Below are positions 18,470 to 29,100 of a stretch of 64,000 nucleotides of DNA, in pieces (within the stretch, counting starts at the first letter, position 1; every line of letters starts with the position of its first letter). The translations under genes were made by a program, and so were the position numbers. This stretch comes from Dyella sp. BiH032 (GTDB lineage Bacteria; Pseudomonadota; Gammaproteobacteria; Xanthomonadales; Rhodanobacteraceae): NCBI RefSeq assembly GCF_031954525.1, contig NZ_CP134867.1, positions 2,170,001 through 2,234,000 on the forward strand, given 5' to 3'. The notes below the pieces were generated by a model. It was not told where the DNA came from and did not search any database. It saw only the letters and a list, made by a program, of their open reading frames with translations.

Positions 18470-18799
18470 ATGAAGCGCCGATCGCTGGATCCCGAACTTC
18501 CCTCCGAGTCCGCCGAGCTGAGTCTCTGCGAGGCTTTGCTGTCGCTGAAGAACACCGAGGAAATGAACGCCTTCCTGCGCGACCTGTGCACCCCGGCCGA
18601 GCTGGAGGTGCTGGTGGATCGCTGGCGGGTGGTGCCGTACCTGCTGGACGAGGTGCCGTACCGGGAGATCCACGAGCGCACCGCGGTGAGCATTACCACC
18701 ATCGGGCGCGTGGCGCGTTTCCTCAATCAGGGCAATGGCGGCTACCTTGCTGCCGCCGCCCGCGCTTCGCGCCGCCGCGCGGCCAGGAAGAAGGCATGA
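18470..18799 (+). CDS. TrpR-family transcriptional regulator (YerC/YecD type), probable his regulator
   Basis: The 109-residue protein matches the TrpR superfamily of small helical repressors. Helices LCEALLSLKNTEEMNAFLRDL and PAELEVLVDRWRVVPYLLDE precede a helix-turn-helix (PYREIHERTAVSITTIGRVARFL, about residues 64-86); the C-terminus is basic. It is the first gene of the his operon and overlaps hisG by ATGA. With the trp-operator-like palindrome at its own start, the sequence supports a role as an autoregulated repressor of histidine synthesis. A histidine-related TrpR-family regulator has been proposed by comparative genomics in other bacteria (from memory). The effector cannot be read from the sequence. 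Confidence 0.88.
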   Translation: MKRRSLDPELPSESAELSLCEALLSLKNTEEMNAFLRDLCTPAELEVLVDRWRVVPYLLDEVPYREIHERTAVSITTIGRVARFLNQGNGGYLAAAARASRRRAARKKA

Positions 18800-19689
18800 A
18801 AACGCGCGACCGCCTGCGCATCGCGATGCAGAAATCAGGCCGGCTCACCGAGCCGGCGCTCGATCTGCTCAACCGTTGCGGCCTCACCTTCCGGCAGAGC
18901 CGCGACAAGCTGTTCTGCTTCGGCGAGGGCGAGCCCGTTGACCTGCTCCTGGTGCGCGACGACGACATCCCTGGGCTGATCGCGCAAGGCGTGTGCGACC
19001 TGGGCATCGTCGGCCGCAACGTGCTCAGCGAATATAGCCTCGGCGATGGCCGCGAGGCGGAGCCGCTGGCGGAATGGCGGCCGCTGGGCTTCGGCCGCTG
19101 CCGCCTGTCCATCGCGGTGCCGCAGGAGATGCCCTACGAAGCTCCGCAGCAGCTCGCCGGACTGCGCATCGCGACGTCTTATCCGGGCCTGCTGCGCGAC
19201 TGGCTGCGCCGGAACGGCGTGGACGCCGGCGTGGTCACGCTCGCCGGCTCGGTGGAAATCGCGCCGCGCCTGGGCACCGCCGATCTGATCTGCGATCTGG
19301 TGCAGAGCGGCGGCACGCTGGTCGCCAACCAGCTGCGCGAGGCCGATGTCCTGCTGGAAAGCGAGGCGGTCCTGGCCGGCCCGAAGACGCTGCCGGTGGA
19401 CGAGCGCGGCGACATGATCGATCTGCTGCTCAAACGCCTGGATGGCGTGATGCAGGTGCGCGAGTCGCGCCTGCTGTTGCTGCAGACCTCCCGCCAGCAC
19501 CTGGACGCGGTGACCCGGTTGCTGCCGGGCGGCCCGCAGCCGACGCTGCTGCCGGTGGCGGGGCAGCCCGATCAACTGATGCTGCAGGCGCTGTGCGCCG
19601 GCGAAGTGAGCTGGCGGCAGCTCGAAGAGATCAAGAAGGCCGGCGCGCGCGAAATGTTCGTGCTGCCGGTGGAGAAGATGCTGGCATGA
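18796..19689 (+). CDS. hisG: ATP phosphoribosyltransferase
   Basis: HisG joins ATP and PRPP, the first step of histidine synthesis and its usual feedback point. The 297-residue product is the long form with a C-terminal regulatory domain ([19 protein letters not shown] to the end), so it should not need HisZ. Signatures include [34 protein letters not shown] and the PRPP-binding region [20 protein letters not shown]. It starts inside the regulator stop (ATGA, 18796-18799) and ends in an ATGA overlap with hisD. Confidence 0.97.
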   Translation: MKTRDRLRIAMQKSGRLTEPALDLLNRCGLTFRQSRDKLFCFGEGEPVDLLLVRDDDIPGLIAQGVCDLGIVGRNVLSEYSLGDGREAEPLAEWRPLGFGRCRLSIAVPQEMPYEAPQQLAGLRIATSYPGLLRDWLRRNGVDAGVVTLAGSVEIAPRLGTADLICDLVQSGGTLVANQLREADVLLESEAVLAGPKTLPVDERGDMIDLLLKRLDGVMQVRESRLLLLQTSRQHLDAVTRLLPGGPQPTLLPVAGQPDQLMLQALCAGEVSWRQLEEIKKAGAREMFVLPVEKMLA

Positions 19690-20993
19690 AACGACTGGAT
19701 TGGAACGCGCTGGACGGTCCCGCGCAGGCACAGGCGCTGGCGCGGCCCGCGCAATCGCGTGCGGACGAACTGCGGCGCGGCGTGGAGCGGATCATCGCCC
19801 AGGTACGCGCCGACGGCGATCGCGCGCTGCGCGAGCTGAGCGCCAAGTACGACCGCTGCGCGATCGACGCGATCGAGGTCGCCGCGGAGGAATTCGACGC
19901 GGCGGAAGCTGCGCTGGCCCCGGCGCTTAAGGCCGCCATCGAGGAAGCAGCAGCGCGTATCGCCGCGTTCCATCGCGAATCGGCGCCGCGCGCCGTAGCG
20001 GTGGATACCGCGCCCGGCGTGCGCGTGGAGCGCATGCTGCGGCCGATCGCGAAAGTCGGGTTGTATGTGCCGGCGGGCAGTGCACCGTTGCCGTCGACCG
20101 CGTTGATGCTTGGCGTGCCTGCGGGTATCGCCGGCTGCCGCGAGGTGGTGCTGTGTTCGCCCGCGCGTGCCGATGGGCGCTGCGACGAGGCCGTGCTGTA
20201 CGCCGCGCGCGTCACCGGTGTGCACCGCGTGTTCAAGCTGGGCGGCGCGCAGGCGATCGCGGCCATGGCCTACGGCACGGAAACGGTGCCGCGCTGCGAC
20301 AAGCTGTTCGGGCCGGGTAACGCCTGGGTGACCGAAGCCAAGCTGCAGGTATCCGGCGATCCGGATGGCGCGGCTATCGACATGCCGGCCGGGCCCTCCG
20401 AGGTGCTGGTGATCGCCGATGGCCGCGCGGATCCGGAGTTCATCGCGGCGGACCTGCTGTCGCAGGCCGAACATGGCCCCGATTCGCAGGTGATCCTGCT
20501 CAGCTCCTCCGACGCGCTGCTCGATCGCGTGGCGGTGGAGGTGGAGCGCCAATGCGCGGCGCTGCCGCGCGCCTCGATCGCGGAACAGGCGCTGGCGCAG
20601 AGCCGGCTGATCCTGGTGTCCTCGCTGGAACAGGCCGTCGCCGTGAGCAATCGCTACGCGCCGGAGCACCTGATCCTGCAGGTGGAGGAACCGCGCGCCT
20701 TGCTCGATGGCATCGACAGCGCGGGCTCGATCTTCCTCGGCGCCTGGACGCCCGAATCGGTGGGCGATTACTGCAGCGGCAGCAACCACGTGTTACCGAC
20801 CTATGGTTATGCACGCAGCTACAGCGGCGTGTCGGTGGCCAGTTTCCAGAAGCAGATCACCGTGCAGGAGCTGAGCGCGGACGGCCTGCGCGCGATCGGC
20901 CCATGCACTGCCACGCTGGCGGAAGCCGAGCAACTGGAGGCGCACCGCCGCGCGGTGACGCTGCGCCTGGCGGCGCTGGAGGCAAAGGCATGA
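19686..20993 (+). CDS. hisD: Histidinol dehydrogenase
   Basis: HisD performs the last two oxidations, L-histidinol to L-histidine, using NAD and zinc. The 435-residue protein has [71 protein letters not shown] and [16 protein letters not shown]. The catalytic Glu-His region is [10 protein letters not shown], and [26 protein letters not shown] supplies the zinc-site region. Length is normal. It overlaps hisG and hisC by 4 nt each. Confidence 0.97.
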   Translation: MKRLDWNALDGPAQAQALARPAQSRADELRRGVERIIAQVRADGDRALRELSAKYDRCAIDAIEVAAEEFDAAEAALAPALKAAIEEAAARIAAFHRESAPRAVAVDTAPGVRVERMLRPIAKVGLYVPAGSAPLPSTALMLGVPAGIAGCREVVLCSPARADGRCDEAVLYAARVTGVHRVFKLGGAQAIAAMAYGTETVPRCDKLFGPGNAWVTEAKLQVSGDPDGAAIDMPAGPSEVLVIADGRADPEFIAADLLSQAEHGPDSQVILLSSSDALLDRVAVEVERQCAALPRASIAEQALAQSRLILVSSLEQAVAVSNRYAPEHLILQVEEPRALLDGIDSAGSIFLGAWTPESVGDYCSGSNHVLPTYGYARSYSGVSVASFQKQITVQELSADGLRAIGPCTATLAEAEQLEAHRRAVTLRLAALEAKA

Positions 20994-22093
20994 GCGTGCT
21001 CGATCTGGCGCGCCCGGAAATCCGCGCCTTGCAGCCGTATTCCTCGGCGCGCATGGAGGCCAGCGGCGGCGCGGTACTGCTCAATGCCAACGAATCCGCC
21101 TGGGCACCGTCCGGCGAGGCGGGCAGGGGCTGCAATCGCTACCCCGATCCGCAGCCGGCCGCGCTGGTGCGCGCGCTGGCCGCGCTCTACGGCGTGCGCG
21201 AGGACCAGCTGCTGGTCGGCCGCGGCAGCGACGAGGCGATCGACCTGCTGGTGCGCGCCTTCTGCCGCGCCGGCCGCGACGCCATCGCCATCCAGCCGCC
21301 GACCTTCGGCATGTATGCGGTGTGCGCGCGCATCCAGGACGCCGGCATCGTGGAGGTGCCGCTGGCTGCCGATTTCAGGCTGGACGTCGATGCGCTGCTG
21401 GCGGCGCTGACGCCCGCGGTGAAGCTGGTCTTCGTATGCGCGCCGAACAACCCGACCGGCCAGCCGGTGCCGCGCGCCGCCGTGGAACGTCTGGCCGCGG
21501 CGCTGGAAAGCCGCGCCTTGCTCGTGGTGGACGAAGCCTATGTGGAGTTCGCCGACGACGGCAGCGTCGCGGACCTGATCGGCCGCTACGAGAACCTCGC
21601 GGTGCTGCGCACTTTGTCCAAGGCCTGGGCGCTGGCTGGCGCGCGCATCGGCACCCTGCTGGCGAATGCCGAGGTGATCGCGCTATTGCGCAAGATCATC
21701 CCGCCGTATCCGCTGCCGCTGCCCTGTGTCGCCGCGGCGCTGGACGCGCTGTCGGCGCGCGGGCAGGCCGAGGCGGCCGGGCATATCCGCACCGTGCGCG
21801 CCGAGCGCGCGCGGATGGCGGCGGCGCTCGCGGCGCTACCCGGCGTACGCGACGTGCTGCCGTCGCAGGCCAACTTCCTCGCAGTGCGCTTCGACGATGC
21901 CGGCGCCGCCTACCAGCGCCTGCTCGCCGCGGGCATCGTGGTGCGCGACGTGCGGCGCTATCCCAACCTGGGCGATGCCTTGCGCATCACCGTCGGCACG
22001 CCGGAGGAGAACGCGCAGGTGCTGGCCGTATTGAGTCGTCCGGCCGACGATGGCCGGGAATCCGCCGCGGGGTCGGCACGGAGTCGCGCATGA
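20990..22093 (+). CDS. hisC: Histidinol-phosphate aminotransferase
   Basis: HisC is a PLP-dependent class I/II aminotransferase that converts imidazole acetol phosphate to histidinol phosphate. The 367-residue protein shows [62 protein letters not shown] and the PLP-lysine region [14 protein letters not shown]. There is a short non-conserved C-terminal tail after [10 protein letters not shown]. It is joined to hisD and hisB by ATGA overlaps (20990-20993 and 22090-22093). Confidence 0.96.
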   Translation: MSVLDLARPEIRALQPYSSARMEASGGAVLLNANESAWAPSGEAGRGCNRYPDPQPAALVRALAALYGVREDQLLVGRGSDEAIDLLVRAFCRAGRDAIAIQPPTFGMYAVCARIQDAGIVEVPLAADFRLDVDALLAALTPAVKLVFVCAPNNPTGQPVPRAAVERLAAALESRALLVVDEAYVEFADDGSVADLIGRYENLAVLRTLSKAWALAGARIGTLLANAEVIALLRKIIPPYPLPLPCVAAALDALSARGQAEAAGHIRTVRAERARMAAALAALPGVRDVLPSQANFLAVRFDDAGAAYQRLLAAGIVVRDVRRYPNLGDALRITVGTPEENAQVLAVLSRPADDGRESAAGSARSRA

Positions 22094-23154
22094 GCCGCAA
22101 GATCCTTTTCGTCGACCGCGACGGCTGCCTGATCGAGGAGCCGGCGGACGAGCAGATCGACAGCTATGAAAAGCTCGCGCTGCTGCCGGGCGTGATCGCC
22201 GCCTTGCAGCGCTTCGTGGCCGCGGGCTACGAACTGGTGATGGTGACGAACCAGGACGGCCTGGGCACGGACCGTTTTCCCGAGCACCACTTCACCGGGC
22301 CGCACGAGTTGCTGATGCGCATCCTGGCGTCGCAGGGCATTCCGTTTCGCGAAGTATTGATCGATCGCAGCTTCCCGCACGAAGGCCTCGACACGCGCAA
22401 GCCGGGCATCGGCATGCTGCGCCATTACCTCGCCGACGATGGCTGGAGCCGCGCCGCCTCGGCGATGGTCGGCGATCGCCAGACCGACCTGCAGTTCGCC
22501 GCCAACATGGGCGTGCGCGGGTTTCTGGTCGGGCCGAAGGGGCAGTCGTGGCCGGCCATCGCGCACGCGCTGCTCGATCAGCCCCGGGCCGCCACGGTCA
22601 CGCGCAACACCAAGGAAACCCGCATTACCGTGAGCGTGGACCTGGACCGCGTGGCCGAACCAAAGGCGCACACCGGGCTGGGCTTCTTCGACCACATGCT
22701 GGAACAGATCGGCAAGCACGGCGGCTTCGCGCTGGAACTGTCGTGCGACGGCGACACTCACATCGACGAACACCACACCATCGAGGACTGCGCGCTGGCC
22801 CTGGGCCAGGCCTTGCGCCAGGCGCTGGGCGATAAGCGCGGCATCGGCCGCTACGGCTTCACGCTGCCGATGGACGAGTCGCTGGCGAGCGCGGCGCTCG
22901 ATCTCTCCGGGCGTTCGTACTTCGTCTTCGAGGGCAGTTTCCCGCGCGAGCGCGTCGGCGAGGTGCCCACCGAGCTGGTGCCGCATTTCTTCCGCTCGCT
23001 GTGCGAGACCTTGGGCGCCAACCTCCACCTGAGCGTGCGCGGCGACAATGCGCACCACATGGTGGAGGCCTGCTTCAAAGTCGTGGCGCGCACGCTGCGC
23101 CAGGCGGTGCGCCGCGAAGGCAGCGAGCTGCCCAGCACCAAGGGAGCGCTGTGA
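22090..23154 (+). CDS. hisB: Bifunctional histidinol-phosphatase/imidazoleglycerol-phosphate dehydratase
   Basis: The 354-residue protein fuses two enzymes. The N-terminal HAD phosphatase (about residues 1-165) has the nucleophile motif FVDRDGCL (Asp9, Asp11), [11 protein letters not shown] and [12 protein letters not shown]. The C-terminal IGP dehydratase has [34 protein letters not shown] and a second metal site [13 protein letters not shown]. The fused form is typical of gammaproteobacteria. It overlaps hisC by 4 nt and is separated from hisH by 1 nt. Confidence 0.97.
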   Translation: MSRKILFVDRDGCLIEEPADEQIDSYEKLALLPGVIAALQRFVAAGYELVMVTNQDGLGTDRFPEHHFTGPHELLMRILASQGIPFREVLIDRSFPHEGLDTRKPGIGMLRHYLADDGWSRAASAMVGDRQTDLQFAANMGVRGFLVGPKGQSWPAIAHALLDQPRAATVTRNTKETRITVSVDLDRVAEPKAHTGLGFFDHMLEQIGKHGGFALELSCDGDTHIDEHHTIEDCALALGQALRQALGDKRGIGRYGFTLPMDESLASAALDLSGRSYFVFEGSFPRERVGEVPTELVPHFFRSLCETLGANLHLSVRGDNAHHMVEACFKVVARTLRQAVRREGSELPSTKGAL

Positions 23155-23155
23155 C

Positions 23156-23746
23156 ATGGCCGTGGTCCTGGTCGATGCCGGCGGCACCAATATCGGCTCC
23201 GTGCGCTATGCCCTGCAGCGCCTGGGCGCGGACGCCGAGCTGACTTCCGACGCGGCGACGATCCGCGCCGCCGACAAAGTGATCCTGCCCGGCGTGGGTG
23301 CAGCGGCGCCCGGCATGGCGCGACTACGCGAGCTGGGGCTGGTGGAGCTGATGCGCTCGCTGACTCAGCCGGTGCTCGGCGTCTGCCTGGGCATGCAGCT
23401 GCTGTGCGAGCGCTCGGAAGAAAGCGATACGGAGTGCCTGGGCCTGATCCCGGCGACGGTGCGCCGTTTCGCCGAGGCGCCCGGTTTGCGTGTGCCGCAC
23501 ATGGGGTGGAACCGCCTGCGCGGCGAGCGCGAACATCCGCTGATCGCCGGCCTGGGCAGCGATGACTGGGCTTATTTCGTGCACAGCTATGCCGTGCCGG
23601 TGATCGGCGACACGCTCGCCACGGCAGACTTCGGCGGCGCGTTCTCGGCCGTGGTCGCGCGCGGCAATTTCCATGGCATGCAATTTCATCCCGAGCGTTC
23701 GGCCGCGGTCGGCGCCAAGCTGCTGAAGAACTTTCTCGAACTATGA
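23156..23746 (+). CDS. hisH: Imidazole glycerol phosphate synthase, glutamine amidotransferase subunit
   Basis: HisH hydrolyses glutamine and channels ammonia to HisF. The 196-residue protein has the class I amidotransferase triad: Cys in [17 protein letters not shown], and His-Glu in [11 protein letters not shown] near the C-terminus. [17 protein letters not shown] and PHMGWNRL are further family signatures. It begins 1 nt after the hisB stop and overlaps hisA by ATGA at 23743-23746. Confidence 0.96.
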   Translation: MAVVLVDAGGTNIGSVRYALQRLGADAELTSDAATIRAADKVILPGVGAAAPGMARLRELGLVELMRSLTQPVLGVCLGMQLLCERSEESDTECLGLIPATVRRFAEAPGLRVPHMGWNRLRGEREHPLIAGLGSDDWAYFVHSYAVPVIGDTLATADFGGAFSAVVARGNFHGMQFHPERSAAVGAKLLKNFLEL

Positions 23747-24471
23747 GCTTTACCGTCATCCCCGCCATCGACCTGCGCGAAGGCCGCGTGGTGCGCCTGC
23801 GTCAGGGCGACTACGGCCAGCAGACCACCTACGACTTCGAGCCGCGCGAGCTGGCGCGCCGCTACGCACAGGCGGGCGCCGCCTGGCTGCACGTGGTCGA
23901 CCTCGACGGGGCCCGTTCGGGCGGGCTGGACAACCTGCAGGTGATCGAGGCGATCGCCAGCGACGGCATGAAGATCCAGGCCGGCGGCGGCGTGCGCGGC
24001 GAGCGCGACCTGCGCCGCCTGTTCAACGCCGGCGTCAGCCGCGTGGTGGTCGGCAGCGTCGCGATCCGCGACCCCGGGATGGTCGGCGGGTGGCTGGGCA
24101 AGCATGGCGCCGAACGCATCACCGTCGCGCTGGACACGCGCCGCGTGGACGGACGCTGGGCCCTGCCCAGCGCCGGTTGGACGGAGCTGGAGGCGCAGTC
24201 GCTGGACGAGCTGGCGCCGTGGTACGCCGCCCGCGGCGCGCATCACCTGCTATGCACCGATATCGATCGCGACGGCATGCTCGCCGGCTTCAACCTGGAC
24301 TTGTACCGCCACCTCGCGGCCATCGCGCCGACGCTGGCGGTGCAGGCTTCCGGCGGCGTCCGTTCGACCGCGGACATCGCCGCGGCGCGCGAGGCGGGCG
24401 CCGGAGGCGTGATCCTCGGCCGTGCGCTGCTGGAAGGTCGCTTCACTATCGAGGAGGCACTGGCATGCTGA
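23743..24471 (+). CDS. hisA: ProFAR isomerase
   Basis: HisA is a TIM-barrel enzyme that isomerises ProFAR to PRFAR. The 242-residue protein starts [17 protein letters not shown] and contains the first catalytic Asp (AIDL), [43 protein letters not shown] (second catalytic Asp region) and [13 protein letters not shown], the half-barrel repeats with phosphate-binding glycines. It overlaps hisH by 4 nt and hisF by 7 nt. Confidence 0.97.
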   Translation: MSFTVIPAIDLREGRVVRLRQGDYGQQTTYDFEPRELARRYAQAGAAWLHVVDLDGARSGGLDNLQVIEAIASDGMKIQAGGGVRGERDLRRLFNAGVSRVVVGSVAIRDPGMVGGWLGKHGAERITVALDTRRVDGRWALPSAGWTELEAQSLDELAPWYAARGAHHLLCTDIDRDGMLAGFNLDLYRHLAAIAPTLAVQASGGVRSTADIAAAREAGAGGVILGRALLEGRFTIEEALAC

Positions 24472-25235
24472 GCCGCCGCATCATTCCCTGCCTGGACGTG
24501 CGCGACGGCAAGGTCGTCAAGGGCGTGCGCTTTCGCGACCACGTGGTGATGGGCGAGATCGTGGAGCTGGCCATGCGCTACCGCGACGAAGGCGCGGACG
24601 AGCTGGTGTTCTACGACATCACCGCCAGCCCGGAAGGCCGCAGCGTCGATCGCGGCTGGGTGGAACGCGTGGCCCGAGCCATCGACATTCCGTTCTGCGT
24701 GGCGGGCGGCATCCGCAGCGTGGCCGACGCGCGCGACGTGCTGTATGCCGGCGCGGACAAGATCTCGATCAACTCGCCCGCGCTGGAACGCCCCGCGCTG
24801 ATCGGCGAACTGGCGGACGCCTTCGGTGTGCAATGCGTGGTGGTTGGCGTGGACAGCCTGCGCGATGGTGACGGCGAGTGGCGTGTGCGGCAGTACACCG
24901 GCGACCCGTCGAAGACGCAGGCGCTGGCGCGGCGCACGCTGGATTGGATCGACGAAGCGCAGCGGCTCGGCGCCGGCGAGATCGTGCTCAATTGCATGGG
25001 CAGCGACGGCGTGCGCCAGGGCTACGATCTCGAACAGCTGCGCGCCGCGCGCGCGATCTGCCGCGTGCCGCTGGTAGCGTCGGGCGGCGCGGGCGCGCCG
25101 GCGCATTTCCGCGATGCCTTCGCCGTGGCCGACGTCGACGGTGCGCTGGCGGCGAGCGTCTTCCACAGCGGCGCGATCGCCATCCCCGCGCTGAAGCGCG
25201 AGCTGCGCGATGCCGGCATCGTCATCCGTCTCTGA
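24465..25235 (+). CDS. hisF: Imidazole glycerol phosphate synthase, cyclase subunit
   Basis: HisF uses ammonia from HisH to form imidazole glycerol phosphate and AICAR, linking the pathway to purine synthesis. The 256-residue TIM barrel has [18 protein letters not shown] (catalytic Asp), [56 protein letters not shown] (second catalytic Asp) and [14 protein letters not shown]. The start overlaps the end of hisA by 7 nt; hisIE follows after 12 nt. Confidence 0.97.
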   Translation: MLSRRIIPCLDVRDGKVVKGVRFRDHVVMGEIVELAMRYRDEGADELVFYDITASPEGRSVDRGWVERVARAIDIPFCVAGGIRSVADARDVLYAGADKISINSPALERPALIGELADAFGVQCVVVGVDSLRDGDGEWRVRQYTGDPSKTQALARRTLDWIDEAQRLGAGEIVLNCMGSDGVRQGYDLEQLRAARAICRVPLVASGGAGAPAHFRDAFAVADVDGALAASVFHSGAIAIPALKRELRDAGIVIRL

Positions 25236-25247
25236 CCGGAACGCACC

Positions 25248-25880
25248 ATGAGCGACATCCACACCGACCTCTCGCGACTGGACTGGAACAAGGGCGATGG
25301 CCTGTTGCCGGCCGTCGTGCAGCACTGGCTCACCGGCGAAGTACTGATGCTCGGCTATATGAACGCCGAGGCGCTGGCCCATACCTTGCGCACGCAAAAG
25401 GTGACGTTCTTCAGCCGCAGCAAGAGGCGGCTGTGGACCAAGGGCGAGAGTTCCGGCCACGTGCTGGCGCTCAAGTCCGCGCGCGCCGACTGCGATGCGG
25501 ACACCTTGCTGGTGCAAGCCGAGCCCGTCGGCCCTACGTGCCATCTGGGCACGTCCAGCTGCTTCGGCGAGTCGGCCGAGGTGGCGCCGCCGCTGAGCTT
25601 TCTCGCCTCGCTGGACCGGCTGGTGCAGCGGCGCGAGGCCGAGCGACCGGAAGGCAGCTACACCACTCGCCTGTTCGAGGGCGGCGTGCGCCGCATTGCG
25701 CAGAAAGTCGGCGAAGAAGGCGTCGAGACGGCGCTGGCAGCGGTGGCCCAGGACGATGAGGCCTTGCTCGGCGAAGCGGCGGATCTGGTGTTCCACCTGA
25801 CCGTGGCGCTGCGCGCGCGCGGGCTGGGGCTGGCCGACGTATGCCGGGTGCTGGAGGCCCGGCATCGCCCGGCGTCTTGA
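25248..25880 (+). CDS. hisI: Bifunctional phosphoribosyl-AMP cyclohydrolase/phosphoribosyl-ATP pyrophosphatase
   Basis: This 210-residue HisIE fusion performs steps two and three. The N-terminal cyclohydrolase has LMLGYMNAEALAHTL, FFSRSKRRLWTKGESSGH and the metal-binding residues in DCDADTLLVQAEPVGPTCH. The C-terminal pyrophosphatase domain has GGVRRIAQKVGEEGVETALA and LLGEAADLVFHLTVALRARG, with Glu/Asp residues of the all-alpha pyrophosphatase fold. It is the last gene of the operon. No clear rho-independent terminator is seen after it. Confidence 0.96.
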   Translation: MSDIHTDLSRLDWNKGDGLLPAVVQHWLTGEVLMLGYMNAEALAHTLRTQKVTFFSRSKRRLWTKGESSGHVLALKSARADCDADTLLVQAEPVGPTCHLGTSSCFGESAEVAPPLSFLASLDRLVQRREAERPEGSYTTRLFEGGVRRIAQKVGEEGVETALAAVAQDDEALLGEAADLVFHLTVALRARGLGLADVCRVLEARHRPAS

Positions 25881-26111
25881 CGTTGCGTTGACATTTGCAA
25901 GCTTGCGCAATTTCTCGCGGATGATTAAAAGGTTTCGCGCGACAGCTTTGTGCAAGCAAGGCACCGTCGTGCATGTGTCGTCTGGGAGGAACGACCATCC
26001 GATAGGGGCGTGAACCAAGTCGGGTTCGTGCGGATGCGTTTCGATGTGCGGAGCTGGGACTCGAAGAGTCTCGCGGCGGCCGATGCCGCCAGAACATCGA
26101 AAGAGGGCTGC
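25881..26111 (+). promoter_or_regulatory. Long leader of the autotransporter gene
   Basis: The 231 nt between hisIE and the autotransporter include a perfect -35 hexamer TTGACA (25888-25893). This overlaps a 10-bp palindrome GCAAGCTTGC (25897-25906) in an AT-richer patch. No convincing -10 is found at 16-18 bp from it, so the promoter is tentative. A GGCGGC/GCCGCC hairpin lies just upstream of the AGAGGG ribosome binding site. No known riboswitch is recognised. Confidence 0.4.
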
Positions 26112-29100
26112 ATGAACGCGATCTACCGTCTGGTATGGAGCGCCGTGCACGGCGCGTGGGTAGTGGCCTCGGAGTTGGCGGTCCGGCGCGGACGCCGGAG
26201 TAGCCGCGGACACCGGCGACGCGACGTCGCATGGATCGCCCTCCCGGTTTTCTCGCTTGCCGCTGCCGGCACCGGGCTCGCTCAGAACGTGGTGCTAGGG
26301 ACCTACGATCCACTGGTCAACGACAACCAGGTAGGGGCGACCGTCCTCGCCGCCGGTACCACCGCGACCATCCAGGGGCCGCAGCAATTCCAGGCCGGCG
26401 ATAGCGGCGCGCGCAACACGACCCTGCAGGCGCTGTACGACGCCGGCCGCGTCGTCAGCGGCTGGGAGTGGATCGGCGCTCCACGGCTCAATCCCGGCAC
26501 GCAGAATTTCGGGGTCACGGTGCCCGACCCGATCACCGGCGGCACCCGGGTGGTGTCTACCTACGCGACCGCCAACCTCAATCCGCTCACGCCAGCATCC
26601 GGAAGCGTGACGGTACCGGACGAAGTGAACGTCAACGGTGCGCAGTACATCAATGCGCGCGTAGGCACAGTGGGTTTGGGCGGCGGCACGTTGAACGTCA
26701 ACATCGGCAGCGCAGGGGCGCTGTCCACGGACGGTACCAATGGCTGGACCATGGCGCTGAAGCAGTCTTCGCTGTTCTATGCCGACGGCAGCGCGGGCAA
26801 TGCCAGCAGCCTTCACTGGCAGTCTTCCAATCGCATTACTTTCGTCGGCAGCGTCGCCGATCCGACGCAGCCGGAGACCTACCAGGTCACCTATGTCTCG
26901 AAGTATGGCGGCACGTTCAGCGTGACCACGCTCGACGGGAAGACCACCGCGCGGACGGTGGACAACGATGGCGACCTGCGCACCTACAACGACTGGCTGA
27001 TCAGCCAGATTCGCGCCGGCAACCTGGACCCGGCGCAGTACAGCGCGGAGTTCGCCAAGGCCTACACCTCGTCCACGCAGGCCATCAACTACAACGTCAG
27101 CGCCAGCAATGCGGCGGATGAGATCGCCCAGCCGATCGGCCTGCGCGTGGTCATGCACGCGGTCGGCAACAGTGGCACGGCGACCATCGATGCGGGCGGC
27201 AAGCTGGAGGTGGCCAATGCGAACGGCGGCGCCATGCGTGCCGAGAACGGCGGTACGTTGACCAACAACGGCACGCTCGCGGTCACGCACACCACCGGCG
27301 ATGGCTCGGCGATGTTCATGACCGGCAGCAGTTCCGGCACGAACAACGGCGTGATCAACGGCAATTTCTTCCTCAATGCCAACGGCAGCACGGTGGATGG
27401 CGCGTATGGTTCTTACGTCGTGGACGTAGCGGCCGCCAGTGCCTTCACCAATGGCGCCACCGGCGTCATCAACCTGGCTACCGGCGCGACCAACGGCGCG
27501 GGGCAGTCGGCCGGCATCCGGCTCAACGGCAACAGCAACGCCAACAATGCCGGCATCATCAATGTCGGCGTCACCGGCAACAAGTCCAACGGGTCCATGA
27601 CGGGCGTGCTGCTCGCGGACGGCACCGGCCAGTTCACCAACACCTCGACCGGCACGATCTACATCGGACGCGGCCCCCAGACCGATCCGAACGCGCCGGC
27701 GGCGGACGTGGCGGTGAACCAGGGCACGATGACCGCCGGCATTACCGTCAACGGCAATGCGACAGCGATCAACCAGGGCAACATCACTATCGGCAGCCGC
27801 ACGCAGAATGCCGCCGCCATCGCGGTCAGCAACGCGCCCAATGCCATGGTGAGCAACAGCGGCACCATCAATATCAACGGCAAGGCTGCCACCGTGCCCC
27901 GCGAGAACGATGGCATCCTGGTTTCCAACTCCGGGGCCGGCGGCAGCATCGACAACAGCGGCACGATCAACATCAATGGCGTGAACGGCGTTGGGATCAA
28001 GGTGCTCAGCACGAATGCCAGCGCTTCGACGGCCAGTTCCAGTGGCGTCATCAACGTCGCTGGCGGCGCCGATCCTGGCAGCGGCACGCGCAACTTCGGG
28101 GTGTGGGTGGAAGGGCAGGCCTCGGGCACGGCAACTGCCGACATCAGCGGATCGGTGAACCTGCTGGGCGACGGCGCCATCGGCATCCATGCACGCGGAC
28201 GCGCAACCGTAGACGTACTGGCCGGCGCGGAACCGACCTTCGCCAGCGGTAGCAAGCAGATTGCTTTCTTCGCCTACGGCACCAACGCCCGCATCAACGT
28301 CGCCAGCTCGTCGCTGGACGTGACCACCCCGGGATCCACGCTGTTCCGGATGGAAAATGGAGCGGCGTTCGATGGCACGGGGCTCAGCCTGGCCGCGTCG
28401 GGGGCGCAGTCGGTAGCGGTGCTCGGCACGGGCACGCCGTCCGTGATCAATACGCACGACGCGCAGATCCAGGTCAGCGGAAGCGGAGCCACCGGCGTGG
28501 TGATCGAAGGCGGCGCGACGGGCACGATCGATGCCGCGACCGTCATGCACCTGTCCGGCACCGGCGCGGTGGCGGGCATCGTGGACGGACAGAAACACAG
28601 CCTCACCGGCGCCAACAGCGGCTCGCCAGTCGGCACGACGTCGCTTACCACCGCGGCCACGCTGACCGAGAGCCAGGCGGCCCTGACGGGCTATATCGCG
28701 CGCAACGGCGCGAAGCTGACCAATACCGGCAACATCACGTTCACCGGTACACATTCGACGGGCATCCGCGTGGAGACCGGTTCGACTGCCACCAGCAGCG
28801 GCAACATCACCATGCAGGACGGCGGCACCGGCATCCTGGCCGACGGCAGCAGCGGCAGCGGCGCGACCACGGCCAATGCCACCGGCATCATCGCCGCCGG
28901 TGGCGGCAGCGTGGCCGACCGCACGCGCGGAGCGGTGGCGATGGGCGGCAAAGCCACGGTGAATCTGCAGAACGGCGCGCAGGTGCAGCTGACCGGAGTG
29001 GGAGCGATCGGCGCCGAGGCGATCGACGGCGGCAAGGTGAATGTGGCGGCCAGCGCCTTGCCGCTATTCGCCAATACGGACCAGATCGCCTTCCACGCGC

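Noticed and set aside
25881..26111. Riboswitch in the autotransporter leader
   Set aside because: Some local hairpins exist, but no known aptamer core was recognised and the downstream gene has no metabolic role.
24243..28754. Long minus-strand frames under hisA to the autotransporter gene
   Set aside because: These frames run antisense through genes with clear family motifs and have no domains or ribosome binding sites.
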